The notes under the pieces are model-generated. The model worked only from the letters and a program-made list of their open reading frames with translations. It made no database searches and had not been told where the DNA came from. A DNA stretch of 64,000 bases from Streptomyces griseoloalbus. Its GTDB lineage: Bacteria > Actinomycetota > Actinomycetes > Streptomycetales > Streptomycetaceae. Every line of letters begins with the position of its first letter. Positions within the stretch are counted from its first letter, which is position 1. The stretch is from the NCBI GenBank assembly GCA_014650015.1, contig BMUD01000002.1, positions 240,565 to 304,564 of the forward strand, in the 5' to 3' direction. Shown one piece after another: positions 16,133 through 23,949 of this stretch. A program made the translations under genes and the position numbers.

Positions 16133-17212
16133 GTGAGCACGCTGTTCGAGCCGTACACCCTGCGCGATGTGACGATCCCCAACCGGGTGTGGATGCCGCC
16201 GATGTGCCAGTACTCGGCCGCACCCGAGGGTCCCGGGGCCGGCGCGCCCGTCGACTGGCACTTCGCGCACTACGCGGCCCGCGCGGCCGGCGGCACCGGA
16301 CTCATCGTCGTCGAGGCCACCGCCGTGTCGCCCGAGGGCCGCATCTCGCCGTACGACCTCGGCATCTGGAACGACACCCAGGTCGAGGCCTTCCGCCGGA
16401 TCACCCGCTTCCTCGTCTCGCAGGGCACCGTCCCCGCCATCCAGCTCGCGCACGCCGGACGCAAGGCGTCGACCGACCGGCCCTGGAAGGGCGGCGCGCC
16501 GGTCGGACCGCAGGCGCACGGCTGGCAGCCGGTGGCACCGAGCCCGCTCGCCTTCGACGAGCGCCACCCGGTGCCGGACGAGCTGACCGTCGACCGGATC
16601 CAGGAGATCGTCGGCCAGTTCCGCGCCGCCGCCCGACGGGCGCTCGCCGCCGGCTTCGAGATCGCCGAGATCCACGGCGCCCACGGCTATCTGATCAACG
16701 AGTTCCTCTCCCCGCACTCCAACCACCGCACCGACGCCTACGGCGGCTCGTACGAGAACCGGACGCGCTTCGCGCTCGAGGTCGTCGACGCCGTGCGCGA
16801 GGAGTGGCCCGACGACAAGCCGCTGTTCTTCCGCATTTCGGCCACCGAGTGGCTGGAGGGGTCCGGCTGGACCACGGACGACACCGTCCGCTTCGCCACC
16901 GAACTGCACGCCCACGGCATCGACCTGCTCGACGTCTCCACCGGCGGCAACGCCTCCGGCGCCCGCATCCCGACCGGGCCCGGTTACCAGGTCCCGTTCG
17001 CCGCGCGGGTGCGCAACGAGACGCCGATGCCGGTCGCCGCCGTCGGTCTGATCACCGACGCCGAGCAGGCGGAGAAGATCCTCGCCAACGGCGAGGCCGA
17101 CGCGGTGCTCCTCGGCCGCGAGCTGCTCCGCAACCCCTCGTGGGCCCGGCACGCGGCCCGCGAGCTGGGCGGCGAGGTCCATGTGCCGGACCAGTACCAC
17201 CGCTCGGTCTGA
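16133..17212 (+). CDS. Old yellow enzyme (NADH:flavin oxidoreductase, YqjM type)
   Basis: This 359-residue FMN TIM-barrel enzyme reduces activated C=C bonds of enones and similar electrophiles using NAD(P)H. The N-terminal MPPMCQYSA carries the flavin-tuning Cys of the YqjM group; IQLAHAGRKAS has the substrate-binding histidines; EIHGAHGYLINEFLSP and the C-terminal AVGLIT...ADAVLLGRELLRNP form the FMN phosphate site. The GTG at 16133 has GGAG eight bases upstream. Control by the divergent ArsR protein is likely from the shared operator. Divergent ArsR-type control of an OYE suggests induction by an electrophilic compound (inference). Confidence 0.93.
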   Translation: MSTLFEPYTLRDVTIPNRVWMPPMCQYSAAPEGPGAGAPVDWHFAHYAARAAGGTGLIVVEATAVSPEGRISPYDLGIWNDTQVEAFRRITRFLVSQGTVPAIQLAHAGRKASTDRPWKGGAPVGPQAHGWQPVAPSPLAFDERHPVPDELTVDRIQEIVGQFRAAARRALAAGFEIAEIHGAHGYLINEFLSPHSNHRTDAYGGSYENRTRFALEVVDAVREEWPDDKPLFFRISATEWLEGSGWTTDDTVRFATELHAHGIDLLDVSTGGNASGARIPTGPGYQVPFAARVRNETPMPVAAVGLITDAEQAEKILANGEADAVLLGRELLRNPSWARHAARELGGEVHVPDQYHRSV

Positions 17213-17228
17213 CCTCCGCCGAAAGCCG

Positions 17229-17271
17229 TGCCGGTGGCCCGGGGTGCCTGTCGCGCCCCGGGCCACCGGCA
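17229..17271 (+). terminator. Strong hairpin after the old yellow enzyme gene
   Basis: A perfect 15-base stem (17230-17244 with 17256-17270, GCCGGTGGCCCGGGG) closes an 11-base loop, extended by one T-A pair. It starts 17 bases after the stop. Confidence 0.75.
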
Positions 17272-17308
17272 TCGGTCATTCCTGGCCGAATGTGATCCAC
17301 GCGAGGCG

Positions 17309-17337
17309 TTGACTAGAAAGCGCTTGCCCCCTACGTT
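17309..17337 (+). promoter_or_regulatory. Pectate lyase promoter with LacI-type operator in the spacer
   Basis: TTGACT (17309-17314) and TACGTT (17332-17337) are 17 bases apart. Inside the spacer, GAAAGCGCTTGC (17316-17327) carries the palindrome AAGCGCTT typical of LacI/GalR-family operators. Binding there would block RNA polymerase, so the lyase is probably repressed until a sugar signal is present. No LacI gene is in the window. Confidence 0.6.
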
Positions 17338-17489
17338 CCGTTCAGCAGCGTGACCCGCCCACGCCATCTCGGCGAGACGACCACGCACGCTGAGCACCAT
17401 GCAGAACGTCGTTCATATACATGACCTTCGGGCGTTCGACAACGGACGCCGGAAGGCCCTGACCCCCACACCCCGACAGAAGGAACGAC

Positions 17490-18293
17490 ATGACTTCCGC
17501 GACACGACCGCGCGCCCGCAGGCGCGCACTGACAGGCGCACTGGCCACCCTCGGCCTCTCGGTTGGCATGGTCATGACTACGGGAGCGTCCTCGGCCGAC
17601 GCCGCCACCTGGCCGACCCCGAACGGCAGCGAGGGCGTCTCCTCCACCATCTCCGTGTCCGGCACCAAGGACTACGGAATGAAGCGCCTGTACGGCACCG
17701 GCGACCTGGGCTCCGGAGGCCAGGACGAGGATCAGGGCCCGATCCTGCAACTGGCGGACGGCGCGGTCCTGAAGAACGTCATCCTGGGCGCCCCCGCGGC
17801 CGACGGCATCCACTGCCAGGGCTCCTGCACACTGCAGAACGTCTGGTGGGAGGACGTCGGCGAGGACGCCGCCACGTTCAAGGGCAAGTCGTCCGGGTCG
17901 GTCTACACCGTCAGCGGCGGCGGCGCCAAGGAAGCCAGCGACAAGGTGTTCCAGTTCAACGGCGCCGGAACGCTGAACGTGTCGAACTTCGCGGTGAAGA
18001 ACTTCGGCACCTTCGTCCGCTCCTGCGGCAACTGCTCCACCCAGTACAAGCGGACGATCAACCTCAACACCATCGAGGTGAACTGGAAGGGCAGCAGGCT
18101 CGCCGGCATCAACACCAACTACGGCGACAGCGCGACCCTGCGGAACATCACGATCATCGGGGACAGCAGCAAGAAGATCGTCCCCTGCCAGAAGTACATC
18201 GGCAACGACGACGGTGACGAGCCGGACTCCAACGGCTCGGGCTCCGACGGTACGTACTGCAAGTACTCGTCGTCCGACATCACCTACCGGTAG
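17490..18293 (+). CDS. Secreted pectate lyase, PL3 family
   Basis: This 267-residue enzyme cleaves polygalacturonate by beta-elimination outside the cell. The N-terminus has a twin-Arg-rich stretch (RPRARRRALTG), a hydrophobic core and a likely ADAA cleavage site near residue 38. PL3 features include ILGAPAADGIHCQGSC, VWWEDVGEDAATFKG and the right-handed beta-helix rungs that follow, with several Cys residues probably in disulfides (CGNC). AAGGA lies before the ATG. The gene has its own promoter and operator and a hairpin after the stop, so it is a single transcription unit. Confidence 0.93.
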   Translation: MTSATRPRARRRALTGALATLGLSVGMVMTTGASSADAATWPTPNGSEGVSSTISVSGTKDYGMKRLYGTGDLGSGGQDEDQGPILQLADGAVLKNVILGAPAADGIHCQGSCTLQNVWWEDVGEDAATFKGKSSGSVYTVSGGGAKEASDKVFQFNGAGTLNVSNFAVKNFGTFVRSCGNCSTQYKRTINLNTIEVNWKGSRLAGINTNYGDSATLRNITIIGDSSKKIVPCQKYIGNDDGDEPDSNGSGSDGTYCKYSSSDITYR

Positions 18294-18306
18294 CCCCCCG
18301 GGTAGC

Positions 18307-18344
18307 GGCCGTACGAGGCGTTCCGCGCGGCGTCTCGTACGGCC
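18307..18344 (+). terminator. Hairpin after the pectate lyase gene
   Basis: GGCCGTACGAG (18307-18317) pairs with CTCGTACGGCC (18334-18344), 11 perfect base pairs, starting 14 bases after the stop. Confidence 0.65.
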
Positions 18345-18494
18345 GGCCGCTTCACGGCGTTCGTGGCACCGCTCACGCGGTGTGCGCTCCGCCCGCGCGT
18401 TCATGCCGTCGCCGACCCGCGAGCGCACCTCTCCCGTCACCTCCCGCCGGATGCCCGAGTACGCGGCCCGCGGCGCGGCCCGCAGGGGGACACC

Positions 18495-18700
18495 GTGTTC
18501 ACGGGGATCGACGAGGTCGACCGGGCCTCGATGCCGCGCGCCGCACGACAGCGCGGAGGACGCGCCCCGGTCGCTCAGGGGGCCGGCCCCCGCGGCGCCG
18601 CCGGGCGGGAGAGGCACGTGCGACGGGATGTGCGGCGCCGTCCACCACCAGGGGGACGTGTACGACTCGACGCCGGCCGGCGTTCCGTTCCTCGTCGTAG
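18495..18700 (+). pseudogene. Frameshifted and truncated HEAT-repeat protein remnant
   Basis: In the 539-base gap between the pectate lyase and the BNR-repeat gene, a GTG at 18495 opens VFTGIDEVDRASM. The frame shifts near 18541-18547, and the next frame continues HDSAEDAPRSLRG and then MCGAVHHQGDVYDSTPAGVPF up to about 18700. Together these recall the N-terminus of a Streptomyces HEAT-repeat family with the signature YGAVHHQGDVYDST. After PFLVV similarity stops and the long repeat region is missing. No intact frame covers the stretch, so it is called a decayed gene. Recognition is from memory of the family and needs a search. Confidence 0.6.
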
Positions 18701-18832
18701 CGGGTCGGCGGGCCGCCGCACCGTCCCGACCTGCGGCGCAGTCCGATCCAGAGGTGACTGTCAGTGGCGGGGTGCAGACTGGCCGGTGTCCGAGACGAGG
18801 ACGTCGACGATGACGTCGCGGAGGTGATCGGC

Positions 18833-19918
18833 ATGACCGAGGTACTGCTCGCCGTGGGCACCCGCAAGGGCCTGTTCATCGGGCGCCGACGGGGTGGCAC
18901 CTGGGAGTTCGACGAGAGCCCCTACTTCAACGCGCAGGCCGTGTACTCGGTCGCCATCGACACCCGCGGCGCGAGCCCGCGGCTGCTGGCCGGCGGGGAC
19001 AGCGCGCACTGGGGCCCTTCGGTGTTCCACTCCGACGACCTGGGCCGCACCTGGACCGAGCCGGCCCGGCCCGCCGTCAAGTTCCCCCAGGACACGGGTG
19101 CTTCGCTGGAGCGGGTGTGGCAGCTGCACCCGGCCGCGGCCGAACCGGACGTGGTGTACGCGGGTACGGAACCGGCCGCGCTGTACCGCTCGGAGGACCG
19201 CGGGGAGACCTTCGAGCTGATCCGGCCGCTGTGGGAACACCCCACGCGTTCGAAGTGGGTGCCGGGCGGCGGCGGTGAGGGTCTGCACACCGTGCTGACC
19301 GACGCGCGTGATCCGCGGGCCGTGACGGTGGCCGTCTCCACGGCGGGCGTGTTCCGCACCGTGGACGGCGGCGCCAGCTGGGCACCGTCCAACTCCGGGG
19401 TCTCCGCGGTGTTCCTGCCGGATCCGAACCCGGAGTTCGGGCAGTGCGTGCACAAGGTCGCCCGGGACGCGGCGCACCCGGACCGGCTGTACCTGCAGAA
19501 CCACTGGGGTGTGTACCGCAGCGACGACGCGGGCGGGAGCTGGACGGACATCGGCGAGGGACTGCCGTCGACCTTCGGATTCGCGGTGGTGGCCCATCCC
19601 CGTCGCGGTGACACGGCGTATGTGTTCCCGATCAACGCCGACTCCGACCGGGTGCCGGCCGACCGGCGCTGCCGGGTCTTCCGGACGGCGGACGCGGGCG
19701 CGAGCTGGGAGCCGCTCACTGCGGGGCTGCCGCAGGAGGATCACTACGGCACGGTGCTGCGCGACGCGATGTGCCACGACGGCGCGGACCCGGCGGGCAT
19801 CTACTTCGGCAACCGCAACGGCGAGGTGTACGCGTCGGCCGACGACGGTGACAGCTGGCGGCAGTTGGCCTCGCATCTGCCGGACGTGCTGTGTGTGCGG
19901 GCCGCGGTCGTCGGATGA
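18833..19918 (+). CDS. WD40/YVTN/BNR-like repeat protein (sialidase-like propeller)
   Basis: This is a 361-residue cytosolic beta-propeller. Asp-box-like repeats recur: VFHSDDLGRTW, LYRSEDRGETF, VFRTVDGGASW, VYRSDDAGGSW, VFRTADAGASW and VYASADDGDSW, the last turn of each blade. Such proteins resemble sialidases and photosystem-assembly propellers but have no assigned reaction here. The start ATG at 18833 follows GGAGGTGA, an excellent ribosome site; the frame upstream to 18764 is unsupported. In many Streptomyces a MoaD/ThiS-like small protein gene lies next to this one; none is present here. Confidence 0.88.
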   Translation: MTEVLLAVGTRKGLFIGRRRGGTWEFDESPYFNAQAVYSVAIDTRGASPRLLAGGDSAHWGPSVFHSDDLGRTWTEPARPAVKFPQDTGASLERVWQLHPAAAEPDVVYAGTEPAALYRSEDRGETFELIRPLWEHPTRSKWVPGGGGEGLHTVLTDARDPRAVTVAVSTAGVFRTVDGGASWAPSNSGVSAVFLPDPNPEFGQCVHKVARDAAHPDRLYLQNHWGVYRSDDAGGSWTDIGEGLPSTFGFAVVAHPRRGDTAYVFPINADSDRVPADRRCRVFRTADAGASWEPLTAGLPQEDHYGTVLRDAMCHDGADPAGIYFGNRNGEVYASADDGDSWRQLASHLPDVLCVRAAVVG

Positions 19919-19978
19919 GCCGTGACCCGTTCCGGTCCGGTCCTCGCCTTCGGTTGATCACCGCTGCCGTCGCGGCAG

Positions 19979-19984
19979 TAGGGT
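19979..19984 (+). promoter_or_regulatory. -10 element TAGGGT, leaderless ung start
   Basis: TAGGGT ends seven bases before the GTG at 19992, supporting that codon as a leaderless start rather than the GTG at 19983 in the same frame. Confidence 0.35.
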
Positions 19985-19991
19985 GACGCCC

Positions 19992-20669
19992 GTGGCACCA
20001 CGACCCTTGAATGAAATCGTCGAAGCGGGCTGGGCGAAGGCCCTGGAACCGGTGGCCGGACAGGTCGCCGGGATGGGGGACTTCCTGCGCGCGGAGATCG
20101 CCGCGGGACGCACCTATCTCCCGGCCGGACCGAATGTCCTGCGGGCCTTCCAGCAGCCTTTCGACGACGTACGCGTTCTGATCGTCGGACAGGACCCGTA
20201 CCCGACCCCGGGGCACGCGGTGGGACTGTCGTTCTCGGTCGCGCCCGAGGTGCGACCGTTGCCCGGCAGCCTCATCAACATCTTCCGGGAGCTGAACACG
20301 GACCTGGGCCTGCCCCAGCCGTCGAGCGGTGATCTCACGCCGTGGACGCAGCAGGGCGTGCTGCTGCTCAACCGGGCGCTGACGACGGCCCCGCGCAAGC
20401 CGGGCGCCCACCGCGGCAAGGGCTGGGAGGAGGTCACCGAGCAGGCGATACGGGCGCTGGCCGGGCGGGGCAAGCCCTTGGTCTCCATCCTGTGGGGACG
20501 TGATGCCCGCAACTGCCGCCCGCTGCTCGGCGATCTGCCGGCGGTGGAGTCGGCCCATCCGTCGCCCATGTCCGCCGACCGGGGTTTCTTCGGCTCCCGC
20601 CCCTTCAGCCGGGCCAACGACCTGCTGATCCGTCAGGGCGGCCAACCGGTGGACTGGCGTCTTCCGTGA
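19992..20669 (+). CDS. ung: Uracil-DNA glycosylase, family 1
   Basis: This 225-residue enzyme excises uracil from DNA in base-excision repair. The water-activating motif reads [12 protein letters not shown], with the catalytic Asp; the uracil-specificity region is [10 protein letters not shown]; the DNA-intercalation motif is [18 protein letters not shown], with the catalytic His. The Pro following GQDPY (His in E. coli) is also found in mycobacterial Ung, so it is not a defect. The start is set at GTG 19992, giving the [10 protein letters not shown]-terminus seen in relatives. The stop overlaps the next gene by four bases (GTGA). Confidence 0.95.
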   Translation: MAPRPLNEIVEAGWAKALEPVAGQVAGMGDFLRAEIAAGRTYLPAGPNVLRAFQQPFDDVRVLIVGQDPYPTPGHAVGLSFSVAPEVRPLPGSLINIFRELNTDLGLPQPSSGDLTPWTQQGVLLLNRALTTAPRKPGAHRGKGWEEVTEQAIRALAGRGKPLVSILWGRDARNCRPLLGDLPAVESAHPSPMSADRGFFGSRPFSRANDLLIRQGGQPVDWRLP

Positions 20670-21682
20670 CCGCGCCCACCGGGACCGGTTTCCTCGCCGT
20701 CGACTCCGGAGGATCGGGTCTGCGGGTCGTCGTCGGGTCCGGCGGGCGCGGTCCGCTGGCCCGGGGCGCCTCGGACGAACCGGTGCGCACGGGGGCCCGG
20801 GGCATCGACCCGGGACACCTCATGGGGCAACTGGTGCCGATGGCACGGGCCTTGTGCGCCGAGGCCCGGGTCGAGCGGCTGGACACGGCCGTCGTCGGTG
20901 CGGCCGGGCTGGCCAGTCTGGGGGACGCGCTGCGCGCGGAGCTGCCGGGCGCGCTGGCTCGTGAACTGGGCGTGCGGCGGGTGGCGTTGGCCGCCGACGC
21001 GGTCACCGCGTATGTCGGTGCCCTCGGGCCGCGGCCCGGCGCAGTGATCGCCGCCGGTACGGGCATGATCACGATCGGCACCGATCTGACCGGCTGGCGC
21101 CGGGCGGACGGCTGGGGGCATCTGCTGGGCGACTGTGGCGGTGGTGCCTGGATCGGGCGGGCGGGGCTGGAGGCGGTGATGCGCGCGTACGACGGGCGGG
21201 CGGGCGGTTCCGCGCGGCTGCTGGCGAGCGCCGAGGACATGTTCGGCCCGGCGGCCGGGTTGCCCGGCCTGCTGTATCCGCGTACCGACCGGCCGGCCGT
21301 TCTCGCCTCCTTCGCGCCCCGGGTGGGCGCGTGCGCGTCCGACGGCGATCCCGTCGCCGTGGAGATCCTGCGGGCGGCGGCCCGGCACATGGCCGATTCC
21401 GCGGCCGCGGTGTGCCCGGCGGCGGGCGAGCCCGTGGTCGGTCTCACGGGAGGCCTGTTCAAGATGGGCGCCGGCCTGCTCGCGCCGCTGGACGAGGAGC
21501 TGGCGCGGAGGCTGCCGCGGGCGCGGCGCGTCACGGCCGAGGGGGACCCCCTGCACGGGGCGGTACGCATCGCGGACGACCTCACCACCGGATCCTTCAC
21601 CCTTCCGGGTGACGAAAAGATGCTGTGCGTGACGAGCCCGACAGGTGAGGGCGTCACCCACGCGGCCGACGCCCGTACGTGA
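20666..21682 (+). CDS. BadF/BadG-type sugar kinase (N-acetylglucosamine kinase-like)
   Basis: This is a 338-residue ASKHA-fold ATPase. The phosphate-1 loop is [19 protein letters not shown]; phosphate-2 is [20 protein letters not shown]; the segment [20 protein letters not shown] is characteristic of GlcNAc/glucosamine kinases; the adenosine motif is [10 protein letters not shown]. It probably phosphorylates an amino sugar such as GlcNAc to the 6-phosphate; the exact sugar is not proven. The start GTG overlaps the ung stop, so the genes are translationally coupled although functionally unrelated. Confidence 0.88.
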   Translation: MTAPTGTGFLAVDSGGSGLRVVVGSGGRGPLARGASDEPVRTGARGIDPGHLMGQLVPMARALCAEARVERLDTAVVGAAGLASLGDALRAELPGALARELGVRRVALAADAVTAYVGALGPRPGAVIAAGTGMITIGTDLTGWRRADGWGHLLGDCGGGAWIGRAGLEAVMRAYDGRAGGSARLLASAEDMFGPAAGLPGLLYPRTDRPAVLASFAPRVGACASDGDPVAVEILRAAARHMADSAAAVCPAAGEPVVGLTGGLFKMGAGLLAPLDEELARRLPRARRVTAEGDPLHGAVRIADDLTTGSFTLPGDEKMLCVTSPTGEGVTHAADART

Positions 21683-21722
21683 CTCTTCAGACAAAAAGGG
21701 ATGGATACCGCTCACCTGCCCC

Positions 21723-21739
21723 CTCCCCGAACAGGGGAG
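21723..21739 (+). promoter_or_regulatory. Short hairpin upstream of the CbiX-like gene
   Basis: CTCCCC (21723-21728) pairs with GGGGAG (21734-21739) over a GAACA loop. It lies between the kinase stop and the -10-like TAACAT (21753-21758), so it may end the ung-kinase transcript. No known riboswitch fold was recognised. Confidence 0.35.
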
Positions 21740-21766
21740 CCTAAGAAGCCACTAACATGCCGCAAC

Positions 21767-22690
21767 ATGAGCACCCCCACTGGGCCCGCGTCCGGCCTGC
21801 CAGTACGAATGCCGCGCCCCCGCCAGCCGGGGCGGCACCGCCGTCCCGAACCCCTGGTGGCTCCCGAGGGCGCGCCCGCGCTCGTCCTCGCCGTGCCGGG
21901 TACGCCCAGTAGTGCCACCCGCTCGCTCACCGAAGAGGTCGTGAGCATCGCCCGTTCAGAGCTGCCCGGCCTCGATGCCCGCATCGGCTACCTCGACGGC
22001 GACGACGAGGAATACCCCACGCTGCAGTCCGTCCTCACCTACGCGGCCGAGGAGCGCACCGCGCGCTTCGCGCAGGCCCGCGAAGCCGGCATGGACGTCA
22101 AGGAGCCCGACGGCCCCGTCGCCGTCGTCGTGCCGCTGCTGGCCGGCCCGGACAGCGCGCTGCTGCGCCAGGTCCGCCAGGCCGTGATGGACAGCCGTGT
22201 CGCCGCGGAGCTGACCGATGTGCTGGGCCCGCACCCGCTGCTCGCCGAGGCGCTGCACGTGCGGTTGTCGGAGGCCGGTCTGGCCCGCGCCGACCGTGCC
22301 CGCCTGTTCACCGTGGCGACCGCGGCGGACGGCATCATCCTGGCCTCCGTGGGCGGTGACGAGGCCGTGCAGGCGGCCGGGATCACCGGCATGCTGCTCG
22401 CCGCGCGCCTCGCGGTGCCGGTGATGGCGGCGGCCCTGGACCAGGAGGGTTCCATCGCCTCCGTGGCCGAGCAGCTGCGCACCTCCGGTTCGCAGCAGCT
22501 GGCTCTCGCGCCGTACCTGATCGGGCCCGAGATCGACGCGAGCCTGATCGAGGAGGCCGCGAAGGAGGCGGACTGCTCCGCCTCCGAGGCGCTCGGCCCG
22601 TACCCGGCGATCGGCAAGCTGGCCCTGGCCAAGTACACGACGGCCCTGGGCATCGCACCGCAGCAGGCACAGAGCACCCCGGCCCGCTGA
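21767..22690 (+). CDS. CbiX/sirohydrochlorin-chelatase-like protein without metal-binding histidines
   Basis: This 307-residue protein has the two-lobe layout of long CbiX-type chelatases, which insert Co2+ or Fe2+ into sirohydrochlorin. The first lobe starts ALVLAVPGTPSSATRSL and the second IILASVGGDEAVQAAG. In active enzymes these positions carry the metal-binding HGS/HGT and GRGS-type motifs; here both histidines are absent. The first 35 residues are Pro/Arg-rich. No other tetrapyrrole gene is nearby, so a different role is likely. TAACAT ends eight bases before the ATG with no ribosome site. A strong hairpin follows the stop. Confidence 0.75.
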   Translation: MSTPTGPASGLPVRMPRPRQPGRHRRPEPLVAPEGAPALVLAVPGTPSSATRSLTEEVVSIARSELPGLDARIGYLDGDDEEYPTLQSVLTYAAEERTARFAQAREAGMDVKEPDGPVAVVVPLLAGPDSALLRQVRQAVMDSRVAAELTDVLGPHPLLAEALHVRLSEAGLARADRARLFTVATAADGIILASVGGDEAVQAAGITGMLLAARLAVPVMAAALDQEGSIASVAEQLRTSGSQQLALAPYLIGPEIDASLIEEAAKEADCSASEALGPYPAIGKLALAKYTTALGIAPQQAQSTPAR

Positions 22691-22718
22691 CGCGACCGGC
22701 TCGCACACGACGCCGAAT

Positions 22719-22747
22719 GGGCCCGCTCCGGTTTCCGGGGCGGGCCC
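22719..22747 (+). terminator. Hairpin between CbiX-like and lactonase genes
   Basis: GGGCCCGCTCCGG (22719-22731) pairs with CCGGGGCGGGCCC (22735-22747) at 12 of 13 positions over a three-base loop. It separates two convergent genes and can serve both. Confidence 0.7.
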
Positions 22748-22807
22748 TTCGTCATGGGCCGACGGCCCCGGTCAGCCGATGACCAGGGGGCGGCTGCCGG
22801 CCACGGG

Positions 22808-23839
22808 TCAGCCGGTGACCACGCAGGACGCCGCCGGCACCGCGATCGAACCCCTGCGGTGCGGCACCCCCGTGTCCGGGTCCAGCGTGAACCAGGTCAC
22901 GTCTCCGGAGCGCTCGTTCGCGACGTACAGAACGCCGTGGGACTCGGTGATCGCGCGCGGCCAGTGACCGCCGCACGGGACGGTGGTGAGCGGGGTCAGC
23001 GCCGCGCCCTCCCCCTCGACGGCGAACACCGACAGGACGTCCTCGCCGCGGGTCGCGGTCCACACGAAACGGCCGTCGGGCGAGACGGCCAGGCCGGACG
23101 GATAGGCGTCACCGGCCGGGGTGCCGGGCAGGACGGGGATCTCGGCGAGCGGCTTGAGCGCGCCGTCGGCGGCGTCCCAGCGGCAGACGACGAGGGTGGG
23201 GCTCAGCTCGTTGAGGACGTAGGCGCAGGAACCGCCCGGGTGGAAGGCCAGGTGCCGCGGCCCCGATCCGGGGCGCAGGGCGATCTCCCGGTGCTGCGAG
23301 GGAGCGCCGTCGGCGAGGGTGTACACCCGCACGGAGTCCGTACCGAGGTCGACGCCGACCGCCCAGCGGCCGCTCGGGTCGGGCTGCACCTGGTGCGGGT
23401 GCGGGCCCTGCTGGCGTTGCGGATGAGGGCCGGAGCCGTCGTGCCGGAGCACCCCGGACACGGACCGCGCGAGGCCGCCGTCCGCGCGGACCGGGACCGC
23501 GCTGACACTGCCGGAGCCGTAGTTCGCGGTGAGGACGTGACCGGCGAAGAGGCTGAGGTGGGTGGGCCCGTTCCCGTCCACCGGCACCTCGCGCCCGGCC
23601 GGTTCCGGTTCGTTCCCGGTCAGGCGGAAGGCGGCGACGGCGCCCTCGGCCGCCTCGCTGACCGCGTACAGCGTGCGCCCGTCGGGCGAGAGGGCCAGGT
23701 AGGACGGGTCGGGCAGGGCGTTCAGGGTGCCCAGGACTCTCAGCGCGCCGGTGCCGGGGTCGATGGACGCGGTGACGATGCCCGGGCCTCCCGCCGCCGT
23801 GAACGACCCGATGAACGCCCGTCGCCTGCCGACCGCCAC
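22808..23839 (-). CDS. Lactonase family beta-propeller (6-phosphogluconolactonase-like)
   Basis: This 343-residue protein is a seven-bladed propeller of the YbhE lactonase family. It opens with RAFIGSFTAAGGPGI, and blade repeats such as DPSYLALSPDGRTLYAVSEA, GPTHLSLFAGHVLTANYGSG, GPRHLAFHPGGSCAYVLNEL and YPSGLAVSPDGRFVWTATR are clear. Family members hydrolyse 6-phosphogluconolactone or related sugar lactones. No signal peptide is present. The start is GTG at 23839. A DasR-type box lies about 58 bases upstream, suggesting control by amino-sugar phosphate; the neighbouring kinase gene at 20666 may belong to the same physiology. Confidence 0.9.
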   Translation of the reverse strand: MAVGRRRAFIGSFTAAGGPGIVTASIDPGTGALRVLGTLNALPDPSYLALSPDGRTLYAVSEAAEGAVAAFRLTGNEPEPAGREVPVDGNGPTHLSLFAGHVLTANYGSGSVSAVPVRADGGLARSVSGVLRHDGSGPHPQRQQGPHPHQVQPDPSGRWAVGVDLGTDSVRVYTLADGAPSQHREIALRPGSGPRHLAFHPGGSCAYVLNELSPTLVVCRWDAADGALKPLAEIPVLPGTPAGDAYPSGLAVSPDGRFVWTATRGEDVLSVFAVEGEGAALTPLTTVPCGGHWPRAITESHGVLYVANERSGDVTWFTLDPDTGVPHRRGSIAVPAASCVVTG

Positions 23840-23896
23840 GACTGTCCCCTCTCGTCGCCTACCGAATGGGGGTGACGGTAGCAGTCGATCACGCGA

Positions 23897-23906
23897 GGTC
23901 TAGACC
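23897..23906. promoter_or_regulatory. DasR-type responsive element (dre) core
   Basis: GGTCTAGACC is the perfect 10-base core of the Streptomyces DasR site (consensus A-S-T-GGTCTAGACC-A-S-T). Flanking bases here are CGA and AAA, so 12 of 16 positions agree. It lies upstream of the lactonase GTG and downstream of the convergently placed end of the FUSC gene, so the lactonase is the natural target. Confidence 0.6.
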
Positions 23907-23949
23907 AAAGCACTGCTGAGCGTCACATACCGCCCTCCGGGCCCGGCCT

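Noticed and set aside
18363-18827. A 154-codon frame downstream of the pectate lyase as an intact gene
   Set aside because: Only a short part resembles a known protein and the similarity continues in another frame, so a pseudogene explains it better.
20180-20215. GQDPYP instead of GQDPYH in uracil-DNA glycosylase as a defect
   Set aside because: The same Pro occurs in mycobacterial Ung proteins, and the catalytic Asp and His are present.
21683-21766. Cobalamin or other riboswitch before the CbiX-like gene
   Set aside because: The 84-base leader is too short for a cobalamin riboswitch and shows only a six-base-pair hairpin.
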